In this document: positions 1-10,822 of the stretch, one piece after another
Layout of the letters: every line of letters begins with the position of its first letter
How positions within the stretch are numbered: the first letter of the stretch is position 1
NCBI RefSeq assembly: GCF_001625215.2
Contig: NC_030383.2
Location: 2,182,779-2,246,778 of the forward strand
DNA: 64,000 nucleotides
Reading direction: 5' to 3'
Origin: Daucus carota subsp. sativus
Lineage: Eukaryota; Streptophyta; Magnoliopsida; Apiales; Apiaceae
Translations under genes and position numbers: made by a program
The notes under the pieces: model-generated
What the model was told of the DNA's origin: nothing
The model's database searches: none
The model's input: the letters and a program-made list of their open reading frames with translations, nothing else

Positions 1-266
1 AATATCATATGTGTTCCCAAATTGTAACAACACATCGGGTCAATGTGTAAAATTTATGCGACTTTGTTAGACTAAATGGATCTTTTAATGAAAAAATTGT
101 AATCATTTTTTTACATTCTTTTTTTTTTATTTTGACGCAATTCATTTACATACTTTAGTTTAGTGTATAAATGTATATTGTTTAGGAAAACAAATAACGG
201 TTGCAAAAAAAGGACAATATTTTGAGACTACGAAATTGTATTATAAACAAATATTTTATTTTCAAA

Positions 267-295
267 GCCCTTGCGTAGCGGGCACAAATACTAGT
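267..295 (+). mobile_element. Helitron-like 3' terminus
   Basis: A short GC-rich hairpin (GCCC...GGGC, 267-283) is followed seven bases later by CTAGT. This hairpin-plus-CTRR arrangement is how plant Helitrons end. No 5' TC end was located, so only the terminus is claimed. Confidence 0.4.
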
Positions 296-425
296 TTATA
301 GTATATCCTCGGTTTGATTATGCCCGAAGTTCTAGGGAGCCATGCATCAATATTGTTATGTACCTGTTCCATATTTAAATGGTGCTTCAGTAATAATTTA
401 GATTTTAAATATATATATATATAGA

Positions 426-798
426 GGGTTACTCCAGTGAGAACTTCTTAAAATGAGAACCGTGAGAACTTCCTTAATTTATCATATTTTGACTAATCTA
501 AACATCAAACTAGTGGGTACCCAATATAAAAAGTGTATATAAAACTAGTCTCTCCCTAACTAGTCAAAAAAAAAAATTCAAAAAAAAATTCAAAAAAAAA
601 AGTCCACTGCCACGTCATCAGTGATTTTTTTTTTATTTTTTTTAATTTTTTTTTTCGGCTAGCTAGGTGGAGACCTTAATTATATACATTTTTTGTGAAG
701 GTGCCCCTGGCGGGGCCCTTCAAATGAATGAGATATTGATAAATTAGAAAAGTTCTCACGGTTCTCATTTTAAGAAAGTTCTCATTTGAGCAAGTGCC
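426..798. mobile_element. MITE with terminal inverted repeats of about 45 bp
   Basis: The left end (426-470) and right end (about 748-798) are inverted copies. Both contain a core reading GAGAAC, TTCTTAAAATGAGAACC, GTGAGAACTT. Both ends lie in TA-repeat DNA, consistent with a TA target duplication that cannot be delimited. There is no coding capacity inside. The superfamily is not assigned. Confidence 0.7.
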
Positions 799-1257
799 TA
801 TATATATATATATATATATATTATCATAAATAATAAAATGATATATATTATAAATATAAGTATTGTGAAAATGATATTATATTAAAATGAATCTGTATTT
901 AAGAATAAGTATTTTTCGGTACGTGATTGTTTATATTATTTTAAATTTTCATAAATATGAGAAATTATAGCCTAAAAGAAAATTAGTTTAATTAAATTTT
1001 ATTTTTCATTAATAATAAATTTTTGTTAGAAATAAATATTGTTTTTATTTAGTAGTGAAGTAATAAAACTTTTATAAACACTTTTGTAACAATAAAAATT
1101 CATATTATATATGTATGAATTCACAACTAGATGATCCCGCCAAAAAATCAGGAAGCAGGTCTCAAGTAAAAAATGTTTGAATTATATTGTTAGCCGAAAT
1201 GAGGACAAGAGATACAGGAACAAAATAAGATTCATTATAAATCAACAGTGAAAGGCC

Positions 1258-2059
1258 ATGGGACGACTCTCTTATCTTAGCTTCAATCTCTTCATCCTCC
1301 TCGCCATCTCCTCCGTCGTCAGATCAAGAAAAAGATCGAGAGAAGAGCAATTAAGAAGATGGGTTTGTCACATGATGCTGCTCCGATTTTCAAATCCTAT
1401 GGGGTTCCTCATGGCTCAACTGGTATGCCTTTCTATTACAATTATTTACAATATTTTCTCTTTTTCTCATGATTTTGAGTGGAATTGCGAAAGGTGTTGA
1501 TTTTAATCTTGTTTGTTTGTGTGTATTTGTTTGTTTGTTTAATCCCTGTGTTTTGTTTGGTTTTTGGTGTTTTGGGCGATTTTCGTGTTACATGTGATAC
1601 GCTTCGTTGTTCGCTTCGCATACGACGAGGCAACTTGATCGATAGCATAGCGGTGGTGGCCGATGGTGGCGGTGACGGCGGTTTCAGGACGGGATCCGGT
1701 TTCAGAAAGGAAAACGTGCTAATTGTGCCTTAATTGAGGGCGGTAATTGTGCCTCGTTAATTATGCCTCTTTATTGAGGGCATAAATTGTGCCTCAATTA
1801 TTGAGGGCGTAAATTATGCCTCTTTATTGAGGGCGTTAATTGGGCCTTATTTGAGGGCGTTAATTGTGTCTTAATTAAGGATATTAATATTTTATTATTA
1901 TGCCTTAATTAAGAGCTTAATTGTCTCAATCATGAGTTATTATGATTGTGGGAATATTTTGATGTAATCTGTTAAATATATCGACTTATATTCTTTTTGT
2001 TTCTATTGTTTTATTTTCAGGATTCTTGGAAGAAGGCCGGTTTTCTTTTCGGACATTAA
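1258..2059 (+). CDS. Doubtful small spliced gene, unknown product
   Basis: An ATG at 1258 opens 55 codons. They are followed by a consensus donor (CTG|GTATGC, GT at 1423) and, after a pyrimidine-rich run, an acceptor (TTTTCAG, ending 2020). Joining 1258-1422 to 2021-2059 gives a 67-residue polypeptide with a hydrophobic, signal-like N-terminus and a basic stretch. A second ATG at 1359, in another frame, also reads through the same junction and ends with TAA at about 2110 (about 51 residues). I recognise neither product and the sequence does not decide between frames. It may be a non-coding transcript or a degenerate gene. The intron contains a tandem repeat. Confidence 0.22.
1720..1890. repeat. 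Irregular AT-rich tandem repeat
   Basis: Five units share the core TTGAGGGCGTAAATTGTGCCT. GAGGG falls at 1736, 1776, 1803, 1829 and 1853, so the period is 24-40 bp. The array lies in the putative intron of the small unit above. Confidence 0.7.
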
Positions 2060-2706
2060 AGTTTTATTGTCTAAATTTCCCCGGTCATCTTGCATGTCCG
2101 ACGGTTAGATAATAAGCTTTCTTGAATGAAAGAATTATCACGGTGAATTGCCGATTCTCGTTGAGATTTATTCTCATTTTCAAAAAAAAAAAAAAAAAAA
2201 ATAAGAATAAGAGGAAACATAAGGAGAAAGATATTTAATTCTAACCTGTATATAGTAAATGAGTTATCTGTTAAAACTGAATGAGTTATCTGTGAAAACT
2301 AAATTTTCTTTTCAGATAATTGAATTTCTGTTTCAAATATTAACACACCTCAATTCCAATAACCGGTACTTTTTTTGTTGTCCACGGTTAATTTTAAATA
2401 ATTAAATTGACCATTTTTACATCAAAGATTATGAAGAATTCTTTCATTATTTTAAAAATTAAAAAAATTCATTCAAAAATAGATTATATGTATTTTATAA
2501 TAATATAATTTTTATATTTTTTTAAATTATATAATTCAATCAAAATTTAATTAATTTGACTGTTAGAAAATCAAAACCTAAGTACCAAACAAATAAAGTC
2601 AAACATAACTGAATCAAGGCCCCGCAAAGAAGATTAGAAACCACATTTCTCTATTGCACTCTACAACTCGAGCCACAAAGTTGACAATACAGATGAGATA
2701 ACTATT

Positions 2707-2790
2707 CAAAATTTGATTTTTCATACACAGAAGCTAGAAGTTTCTTTTCAAAATTTGATTTTTCATACACAGAAGCTAGAAGTTTCTTTT
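2707..2790. repeat. 42-bp direct tandem duplication upstream of the receptor-like gene
   Basis: Two consecutive 42-bp copies, apparently identical, begin CAAAATTTGATTTTTC at 2707 and 2749. They end about 80 bp before the start codon of the receptor-like protein gene, within its likely promoter or 5' UTR. Confidence 0.85.
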
Positions 2791-2871
2791 TATGATATTT
2801 CTCTGGTAAAACATCAACTCTAAAACTGACCATATCGACAGAGTTCACACAAAGCTACCGGATTATTTGCC

Positions 2872-5412
2872 ATGGAAGCACCATACAACTTTAAATTCTC
2901 CCTGTACTTGTTTCTTCTCTACGCCCTTCATGTTACTAACATGGCCTATACAAACAAGACTACTATGTTGTGCCAAGATCATGAGAGGTCTGCGCTTTTA
3001 CATTTTAAGCGAAGTCTCTCTGCCTCTTCTCATTCATCTGCCTATCTGAAGACCGCGTCTTGGAGGGCCAGAGGAAATAGCAGTAACAATTGTTGCTCAT
3101 GGGACGGAGTTGAGTGCGATGATGCTTCAGGTTTTGTTATTGGTCTTGACCTCAGTAGCAGTCTCCTACATGCTACTCTTCAATCAAACAGTGCCTTGTT
3201 TAGCCTTGTTCACCTTCAGAACCTGAATCTTGCGGAAAATAACTTCATGAACTCATTGATCCCAACTGAGATCTCCCATCTTTTGAATTTATCCTTTTTA
3301 AACCTGTCATTCTCTTCATTTTCTGGCCAAGTTCCCCTGGAGTTGTCTAGAATGTGTAAATTGACTTCCCTTGATCTGTCTAACAACTATTTGCATGGAG
3401 GCTTTCCAATTGCCGTTTTCAATCTACCAGGCTTGCTTGTTCTTAATGTGAGCGGAAATCAAAATCTCAGTGGTTACCTTCCAGAGTTTAACCAAACAAG
3501 CCCCATCAGGGAACTGGATATTGCTTGGACAAATTTCTCTGGCAACATACCGGCCTCAATTGGGAATCTACGGTCATTGACTAGGCTGAGACTAAGAAAT
3601 TGCTATTTTTCTGGATCATTTCCGCCCTCAATTGGTAACCTGACCCAACTCACTTATTTATCAGTTGCATCTAACATGTTCAGTACCTCTGGGGATCTTC
3701 CTTGGCTCCAGAAGCTAACTAAACTTACTGTGTTAAACCTTGATGATACGAGTCTATATGGTAATATCCCACCATCTATTGCAAACCTCACTGAACTTAC
3801 TGTGTTATCACTTTCAAACAACCCGTTCAATAGATCAAGGAATCTTTCTTGGCTTGGCAAGCTGACTAAACTTACTTTCTTGGACCTTCAGAATAGCAAT
3901 CTATATGGTGATATCCCACCATCTCTTGCAAATTAAACTCAACTTACTCATCTCATCCTTTGTAACAATCACTTTGTTGGTGAAATCCCACACTGGATTT
4001 GGAATGCAAGTAATAATTTGGAGGTAATTAATCTTCGTGCTAACTACTTAACATCCTTTGAACGGAATGTGGTTGCTATACACAGTAGAAGTTTAAGGTT
4101 CATCGACATAAGCAATAATATGCTGCAAGGGAATCTCCCAGTCCCACCACCAAATACAAATTTGTACTTGGTGGATAACAACAGATTAACTGGATATATT
4201 TCACCTGTGATATGTGGTGTCATGTCTCTTAAAGTACTAGATTTGTTGAAGAACAGCCTGAGTGGACCAATTCCACAGTGCCTTGCCAATTCTTTGGAAG
4301 CCTTAATTCTTCAAGACAACAATTTTTCTGGTGCAATTCCTCAAATGTACCCAAAAGGATGTGATTTGAAGGTGATGGACTTAAGCCAAAACCAGTTAAC
4401 AGGGGAAGTTCCAAAATCATTGTCAAATTGTAAAATGCTACAGATTTTGGATCTATCAAAAAACAAGATGAATCAAACTTTCCCCGCTTGGTTGGGGAGT
4501 CTTCCACGACTACAAGTTCTACTTCTGCATTCCAACATGTTTCATGGTGAAATCGGAAGTCCCAGGAATCCTTCAGAGTTCCCAAGGCTGTGCATTATTA
4601 ATCTCTCTCATAACTTTTTCACTGGTGCATTGCCTGTGAATTATATACAGATTTGGAATGCTATGAAAGCTTTCCGCACAAACATGGAACCATATATAAA
4701 GACAGGTTTGAACTTTGAAAAGAAAATTGGCTTTTATACAGTCACATACAATTTCACATATTACAGCTCAATGATTCTTACCAACAAAGGTGTAGAGACG
4801 GAGTACCAAAAGATTTTAAATATATTCACTGCTATTGATCTCTCGAGTAACAAATTTACAGGGAAGATTCCAAAATCTCTTGGAAGTCTAGTGGCTCTCC
4901 AGTTGCTCGACCTTTCTAACAATAATCTTATAGGTCCAATTCCTCTGTCACTTGGGAACCTGACACAGCTTGAATCGTTGGACCTTTCCCAGAACAAGCT
5001 CTCAGGAGTCATCCCTGACCAGTTAGCAGCACAACTCAATTTTCTCGCCTACTTCAACGTGTCTCAGAACCTCCTAAGAGGTCAAATACCACAAGGCCCG
5101 CAGTTCAGAACATTTGACAATAATTCATACATGGAAAACTCAGGACTTTGTGGATTCCCTTTATCGAAGAATTGTGAAACTCTGCAGTTACCACCTGATG
5201 ACAGCGATGATGATTCTGGCGAAGATAAGTTTCCAAGTGGATTTGATTGGTTATTCATATTTGCAGGACTTGGAAGTGGTCTTGTTGTTGGGTTTGTTAT
5301 GGGAAACATCCTAATGGATAGGCAACCCTGGCTGATTCGTGGAATTGTTCAGAAATTTGGAAGGACACAAAAGAAAACGAGGATGCAAGAGAGGCAGATC
5401 TTCCGGGCTTAG
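2872..5412 (+). pseudogene. LRR receptor-like protein (Cf-9/RLP type) with an in-frame stop
   Basis: One frame runs 847 codons and is broken only by TAA at 3934-3936. A signal peptide (residues about 1-25) leads into the cysteine-paired N-cap (CCSWDGVEC). Extracellular LRRs of the NLxxLxxLxLSxNxxxGxIP type follow, interrupted by an island near 4640-4800. The C-terminal side has the Cf-type cap (NSGLCGFPLSKNC), an acidic juxtamembrane stretch, a transmembrane helix (WLFIFAGLGSGLVVGFVMG) and a short basic tail without a kinase. This is the full architecture of plant cell-surface receptor-like proteins, many of which recognise pathogen or endogenous ligands with SOBIR1/BAK1-type partners. The stop falls inside an LRR where leucine is expected, and the frame and repeat phase are kept on both sides. 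It is therefore a recent nonsense change, a segregating null allele or a base-call error. A truncated product would lack the membrane anchor. Confidence 0.9.
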
Positions 5413-6368
5413 GGACCAGGTTTGCTGAGAAATGTGCTTTTAGCAGTCTTTTTTACTGAGCATGCGTGTGCAATTGTTGTTCTAGATATGTTTAGTTGTA
5501 TGTTCTCGTGTTCTAATATTTCATTGTTGTGTCTTGAACCGCAATTATACTAATAGCCACTATTACATCAACTGCCCAAAATATTGCACTTTCCAAATTA
5601 CGAATATCTGCCAGTTGGGGAGAAAAGACATATATATCAATCTCCTTATGGAATATCAAGTTATTAACACTGCAAACTACTTAAAACATTTACTTATAAC
5701 ATATATACCCTTACACCACTGATAAGAGGGTGGAGAGTACTGGCCTCCAGAACGTCGATTACCCAAGAGAGGCAACTGGAATGATCCTCCACGAAAAGAT
5801 CCCAACCAAAATATAGCACTCAATCATTAACTGTTTGCGGTAAAGATAAAATCAATGGTTAAGGAAGTTATGACATGACTTCTAGTCACTTGGACCCCTG
5901 AACTTCAAAATGTAGTACTGTATTGTTTGAGTTGGCCATCAGTATTTGTTGAACACTATGTGACTTAATGGCAGACTCATTATATGTTAGAATATAATAT
6001 GATCCTCCTCCCAACACATTGAGATTTTCGGAGAACTGGTTACTCAACATGATATCAGAACTCAGGCTCACGGGAGACTTAATTGTTCTCTTGAGGTTTT
6101 GGGAGAACATGTCAAGTAACACTGTATACTCGATACCTGCTGATTTATAACTGCATTCGAAGTCTAGCAGAAAAGATTTTAAGCTAGTCATTCCCCCCCT
6201 GCTATTTAACTGTAAGCTATGCTGGACATACCGACTTAATAACACCAGAAATTCAATTTACAAGGATCATTATACTTAAACTTACAGAGACACTAGATGA
6301 TTATCTTGACTGTGTAATCTAATAAACATACAGCATACTCGAATTAATACTAAGTACAATCTCAGGAT
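5413..6368. other. Intergenic, no gene seen
   Basis: This stretch holds the 3' flank of the receptor-like gene and AT-rich DNA. An open stretch on the minus strand (5886-6245) has no recognisable domain and was not accepted. Confidence 0.5.
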
Positions 6369-7196
6369 CTAAGAGCAAAATGACTTGAGCATTATGAATT
6401 GTTTAGAATAACGAAGTAAATAGAATAAATCGAGTAGGAGGACGTCTGAGCCAGCTTCTTTTCTGACCGTTTCTTCTAAACCAAGCATAACTGTATAACA
6501 ATCTGGATTATTCAAACGGGACCCTATCCGATCGCTCTCCAATACCTTTGGGCCGTCGTAGCTGAAAAAAATAAAAACGAGAGGCATTAATCGAATTGTT
6601 AAAAAAATCAGAGTGAAATATAATATTCACATGAAAAATTGCTTTCAATTACTAACTATTCTATTTCTCGGAAGAGCATAGAATCTATTTGGGGTCTTTA
6701 ATACTTTAAGGTTTAAGATGAACTGATACTTAACATGATATCATAGCTAAGTTTGGTGGATATCTCAAGTTCGTCGACTCTCAATAATGGAGCCACTTAC
6801 CCGAGAATACGAAAGGCGGCCTTGATCTTCTGCAAGCCTTCTTTGGCATGTTCAAACAGAAGATAGTCATAAAGGTATCCATCTCCGCAAGCAATCCATA
6901 GTGCATACAAGTCCTTCCAGCTCCACTTGAAGTTGTAGTAAAGGTTGTTATAACTGTTATATATAGAGCTTAAAGCCCATTTTCTTCCACGTAATTCTCC
7001 AAGAGTTATCGGCAAAACACATATTTTTCCAAAGTTCTTCTTCGTCAACAAAGCTCAGAATCAATCTCCGCCATTCAGGATCCATGCATGCAAGCATCGC
7101 TAAATCAATAATAGGTAGGTGACTAAGAATCTTTAGTTTGAGTTCGGTTGGGAGTTTGTCCATGTAGCATGGTTTGTTTTTCTTGTGCTTCTGCAT
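6369..7196 (-). pseudogene. F-box protein gene with a frameshift in exon 1
   Basis: Exon 1 starts at 7196 and encodes an N-terminal F-box (DKLPTELKLKILSHLPIIDL, then DPEWRRLILSF and LWKNMCFAD). F-box proteins are substrate adaptors of SCF (SKP1-cullin) ubiquitin ligases. At the AAAA run near 6980 the frame is lost. The next frame continues with family-like sequence (YYNFKWSWKDLYALW) to a good donor (CTCGG|GTAAGT, about 6802). An acceptor (TTTTTTTCAG) near 6560 joins it in phase to exon 2, which ends with TAG or TGA near 6369. A single-base length difference in the A-run explains the break, so this could be a true pseudogene, an allele or a homopolymer error. The substrate is unknown. Confidence 0.7.
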
Positions 7197-8251
7197 CTTT
7201 TTAGGTCCTCACAATTTTGGATCTTGGATATAAACCCTAATCAGATTTTCAAAAAACGAAAGATATTATATATGTAAGAAGCGGAAATCGGGATTGACTG
7301 ATTAATCAAAAATTAATTAATTGAATATATTAAAATAATACAATAATATTTAATTTATGGAACATATATATTATGATAATTTTAAAAAAATATATTAGGA
7401 TTAATTGAATTTTAAAAATCAAACCAACTTATAACGACCGAAATGGTCTCGGACTCTCGCGAAGCGGGTAAAAGTTTGGTTGTTCTATGCACCGGTGACT
7501 TGCGATATTTGCTATTTTATTATATATATTTAAATTTTAATTTTATTACAAATATTATATGAGAATAATATGTGTGTTTTAATTAAAATTTTTAATAATT
7601 AATAAGCGTGTTTAAATTAATATATTTAATTGAATGATTTTAATAATTTTTTTATTTAACATGTTGAACAAGATTTTAATAATTAAACAGGATAAGAAAC
7701 TAATTAAAAATTAGTCCAGATATATATATTTCGATGAAAATATTTAAATATATTTTAATTATAATGATCTATGTAGGATAAATTATAAATTAAGAGACGT
7801 GTAGACCTAAATACCTAACCGGTTAACTTGGTTAAACAATTAATTAAAATTTGAACCCGATGAAATATATATGTTTGTCTCAGAATGTTTAAATATATTT
7901 AAATTATAATAAAATGAATATTTATATTTATAAATGAAGCGTCCAACGACTGATAAAATTTTGAGTATTTCGATTTTAATACATCATTTAATTCAATTCC
8001 ATTGTACCCTTTGAGGAATCACTAGTGTTTGATTTAGAATTATAATATGTAATTTTAAAAGAAAGAATTATGAATTTTTTGTTAACGAGCTCTGCACGGG
8101 GATTGTCCAAGAGGTACTGACTGCCCACAGCGAATTGCCTTCTCCAGGATGAATACTGAAGCAAGGAGAGCTGTATTATTAATATCAGTATGTGATAATA
8201 CTGTAAGATTACCCCGGCCCTGTACTCTTGTAAAATGCATCTTGATAATCA
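7197..8251. other. Intergenic, AT-rich
   Basis: I see no gene here, only AT-rich DNA with degenerate repeats. A Helitron-like GC patch near 7455-7470 is too weak to call. Confidence 0.5.
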
Positions 8252-8655
8252 GAGAAAGTCCAAACAGGTGTCCTATTTAGTGTCCTAAGTCGAGAAAGTC
8301 CAACAGGTGCCTTATTAAGTGTCTTAAGTCATAATATAGGACATTTGATGAAAAAATTTGATCCAACAATGTCCTAGTAATGCTCTATATCATTAGACAA
8401 CCCATTTAAGCCCTATTTTTGAGGCACCCTCTTTGCCCTATCCCATATTTTACAATAAATTGTTACCAACACTCTCTTTCTCTCTTTATTTTATATTATG
8501 TTTTAATGATGAAAGTGAACTTTTAATAATAAAATATTAAACATATAGTGAAAATGAGGCGCGTTGTTGGAGTTGAAGTTAGTAGAAAATGTTCTAAAAC
8601 ATAATTTTTATATTATATTTAGGGTTCTAACTAGGACACTATTGGACTTGCTCTT
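8252..8655. mobile_element. MITE-like inverted-repeat element
   Basis: The left end (GAGAAAGTCCAAACAGGTGTCC) is mirrored at the right end (GGACACTATTGGACTTGCTCTT, about 8633-8655). A second, imperfect copy of the left end follows about 39 bp later. No coding capacity. The superfamily is uncertain. Confidence 0.55.
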
Positions 8656-9284
8656 AAGTGCTTATCACCTTATCAGTATTGTTTGTGAATGAAGCTGATG
8701 TGGGCCGGGATAAGTCTCAACCACCGAAACCTGATTCCATAGTCTATACTAATGTATCGATACAAAAGATAAATCTCAAAATTTATGAAGGATGAACAAA
8801 GCTTAATACAATTTGTATGAACATTTGTTTGGGGTTAATGAAATTTGTGAAATCCACACATTTTTAATGATATATTTAGTCATATAACAACCGTGCATAG
8901 TGAATATAAAAAGCAAAAAATAAAATAAAATTTCAGCCCACTCTGAAAACAAAAGTAATTAATAAGATGTCACCGAAAAGCTTTCAAATTATATGTATCG
9001 AAACATAGGAGAAAACTAAAACCTTGGCGGTATGAACATAATACGGAGTTTTATTAAGGTTCTTTTTGCAAGTCTGCATTAAGAAATGGTGTTAATTAAA
9101 CTGTAAAATGTAAATTTGAAAAAGGTCACTCAACGGAAAGTGTTTTATCATTTTCCCTTTGTTTTTTAATCACTTAAGTATAAGTGAATTTTTTATTCTA
9201 AATTCCATCATACACTTATGTTAATTTCGTTCTAACTGTTGGCTTGATTTGTCGTTTAATTTTATGCTTTAACTCGAATGATAT

Positions 9285-9289
9285 GTTCC
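9285..9289. repeat. Target-site duplication (GTTCC), left copy
   Basis: Five bases flanking the left LTR, identical to 23489-23493. They define the exact insertion borders. Confidence 0.95.
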
Positions 9290-10122
9290 TGTTAACGGAG
9301 GAATCTGGTGATAACAAGATTCGGGGAGGGTTGCTGGAACTTGTGGTGGATGATGACGGCGGACGACGGAGTATGGGTGGTGATTTTGGGTTTGGCTGAG
9401 AGTTCAGGGAATCAGGGTTTTCTCACAAGAGCGAAGGAGTATTCGTTCTTGCAAGGGTTGTGACTTATCCCCAAACAATGTGCCTACGTACCCTATTTAT
9501 AGGGATCAAGCCAGACGTAGTTCTTGGGGAACAAACAACCTAATCAGAATAGGTTTCTTATTCCTTGGTTCCAGCGATGGGTCAGCGCCTTAGATCAGAC
9601 GGATATGGGCTTTCGGAGCCCAGCTTCTTCCAAGGAGCATGGAACTAGGTGGGCTGGCCAGCACTAGCCCACGTAGATCTCCCCAGACTCAGCTGTTTGG
9701 GCTAGCCCTCCGTCCTCTCTTAGGGCGAGGCTGATGGTGGGCCTGGGCCCTAGATAAAACAGTAATAACTAGGCCTGAGAACCAGGCATGTTCGGCCCTT
9801 TTCCGTACTGTGCGAGGAAGGTAAGCATTGGGCGAGGTCCTTCAACAATAGGCGAGGACTCTCTCTTGAAGACTTGGGCCGCTAGTCACTAGGCCGTGAA
9901 GCCTGATACATGCCTAGGACGAGGGTCCGTACTGGGCGAGGACACTTATTGGGCGAGGATCATCCTGTTGGCCTGGTTCCTCTGTCATTGGTCCTCCCTT
10001 CCTGGGCCTCATAGATGGCGAGGTCCATGTAATGGGCGAGGATGATCCTGAAGATCGGTCCATTCCGTGAATTGAGGCGAGATCTACGCAATCTTCTACC
10101 GAGTTGATATTTGGCCATAACA
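9290..10122 (-). repeat. 3' LTR of the Gypsy element
   Basis: 833 bp, beginning TG and ending CA. It matches 22654-23488 except for a missing TC in GAGA(TC)GTTCAG and three single-base differences: TCACTAGGCC/TCACTGGGCC, CCTGTTGG/CCTATTGG and GTCATTGG/GTCACTGG. The minus strand carries TATAAATA (9494-9501). The element promoter position is repeated here but would read outward into 9.2 kb. Confidence 0.97.
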
Positions 10123-10140
10123 ACTACCCCCCAAGCCCTT
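10123..10140 (-). other. Polypurine tract of the Gypsy element
   Basis: On the minus strand the bases just before the 3' LTR read AAGGGCTTGGGGGGTAGT. This is the expected place and composition of the plus-strand DNA primer for reverse transcription. Confidence 0.75.
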
Positions 10141-10350
10141 GTAGCACTGGTGCGAAAGGGTTTTGAAGAAGCACTGGGCGAGGAATATGATTCGTTCTCG
10201 CCTCCTCCAGCTCGTCATATGTAAAAATCTTCGTAGTGGCTTGTAGATTTCCAGGAAAATCTCCAAAAAATTGTATTGTCCTTCCATAAGTCGTCATCTT
10301 GATTTAAGAGTCGTGCCTCGAAGCGTGAGAAAACTGGCCAGTCGGGGTGT

Positions 10351-10360
10351 GCCACGTGGC
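10351..10360 (+). promoter_or_regulatory. Palindromic G-box (GCCACGTGGC)
   Basis: A perfect 10-bp palindrome holding the CACGTG core bound by plant bZIP and bHLH factors. It lies 37 bp upstream of a TATA box on the plus strand. Its position suggests it controls the antisense gene that starts at 10823. Binding is inferred. Confidence 0.6.
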
Positions 10361-10397
10361 CCTGATAGTTGCTATTTTTCCCGCCCATTCCAATTTC

Positions 10398-10405
10398 TAT
10401 ATAAA
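10398..10405 (+). promoter_or_regulatory. TATA box of the first antisense gene
   Basis: TATATAAA followed by a pyrimidine-rich leader (CTCTTTTCCTCTC). A transcript starting about 30 bp on would contain a possible 5' UTR intron (AGAG|GTACAC, GT at 10535, to CTTTCAG ending 10822). The start codon comes immediately after that acceptor. Confidence 0.6.
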
Positions 10406-10822
10406 GGCGGCTCTTTTCCTCTCAATTCTTATCTTACTCCCACGAAGTGCTGCTGGATTTCACTCTCGAAAGAACTGCATTAGGCGACGCTCTGATAAAG
10501 GCTTCGCACCTTATTCTCCTTTCCGAAATCAGAGGTACACATATCATTTCTTGCTTTTTACAATTTAATTTTCTTTGTTCATATCTGGTCTTTAATCATA
10601 ATCTAGGCGTCTTAGGTTCCCCAAGTGTTGATCAGAAATATTAACATAAGCGTTAAGATAATTGAGGGCGAGGACTTCGTTAAATCAAGAACCTTTCATT
10701 TTCTTAGGGCGAGGACCTTTCACAAGCGTCGTCGCCCTTTGTGCTCTTACTTTCTCGATCCCTTCTTTATCCCCTTTTATCAATTACCAACATTGATTCT
10801 ATCCTCGCCATCTCTCTTTCAG

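Noticed and set aside
4229..4585. 118-codon minus-strand frame inside the receptor-like gene
   Set aside because: It is antisense to well-defined leucine-rich repeats, whose periodicity creates open frames on the opposite strand.
5886..6245. 119-codon minus-strand open frame
   Set aside because: No domain, promoter or splice logic. Its sequence resembles dispersed repeat DNA.
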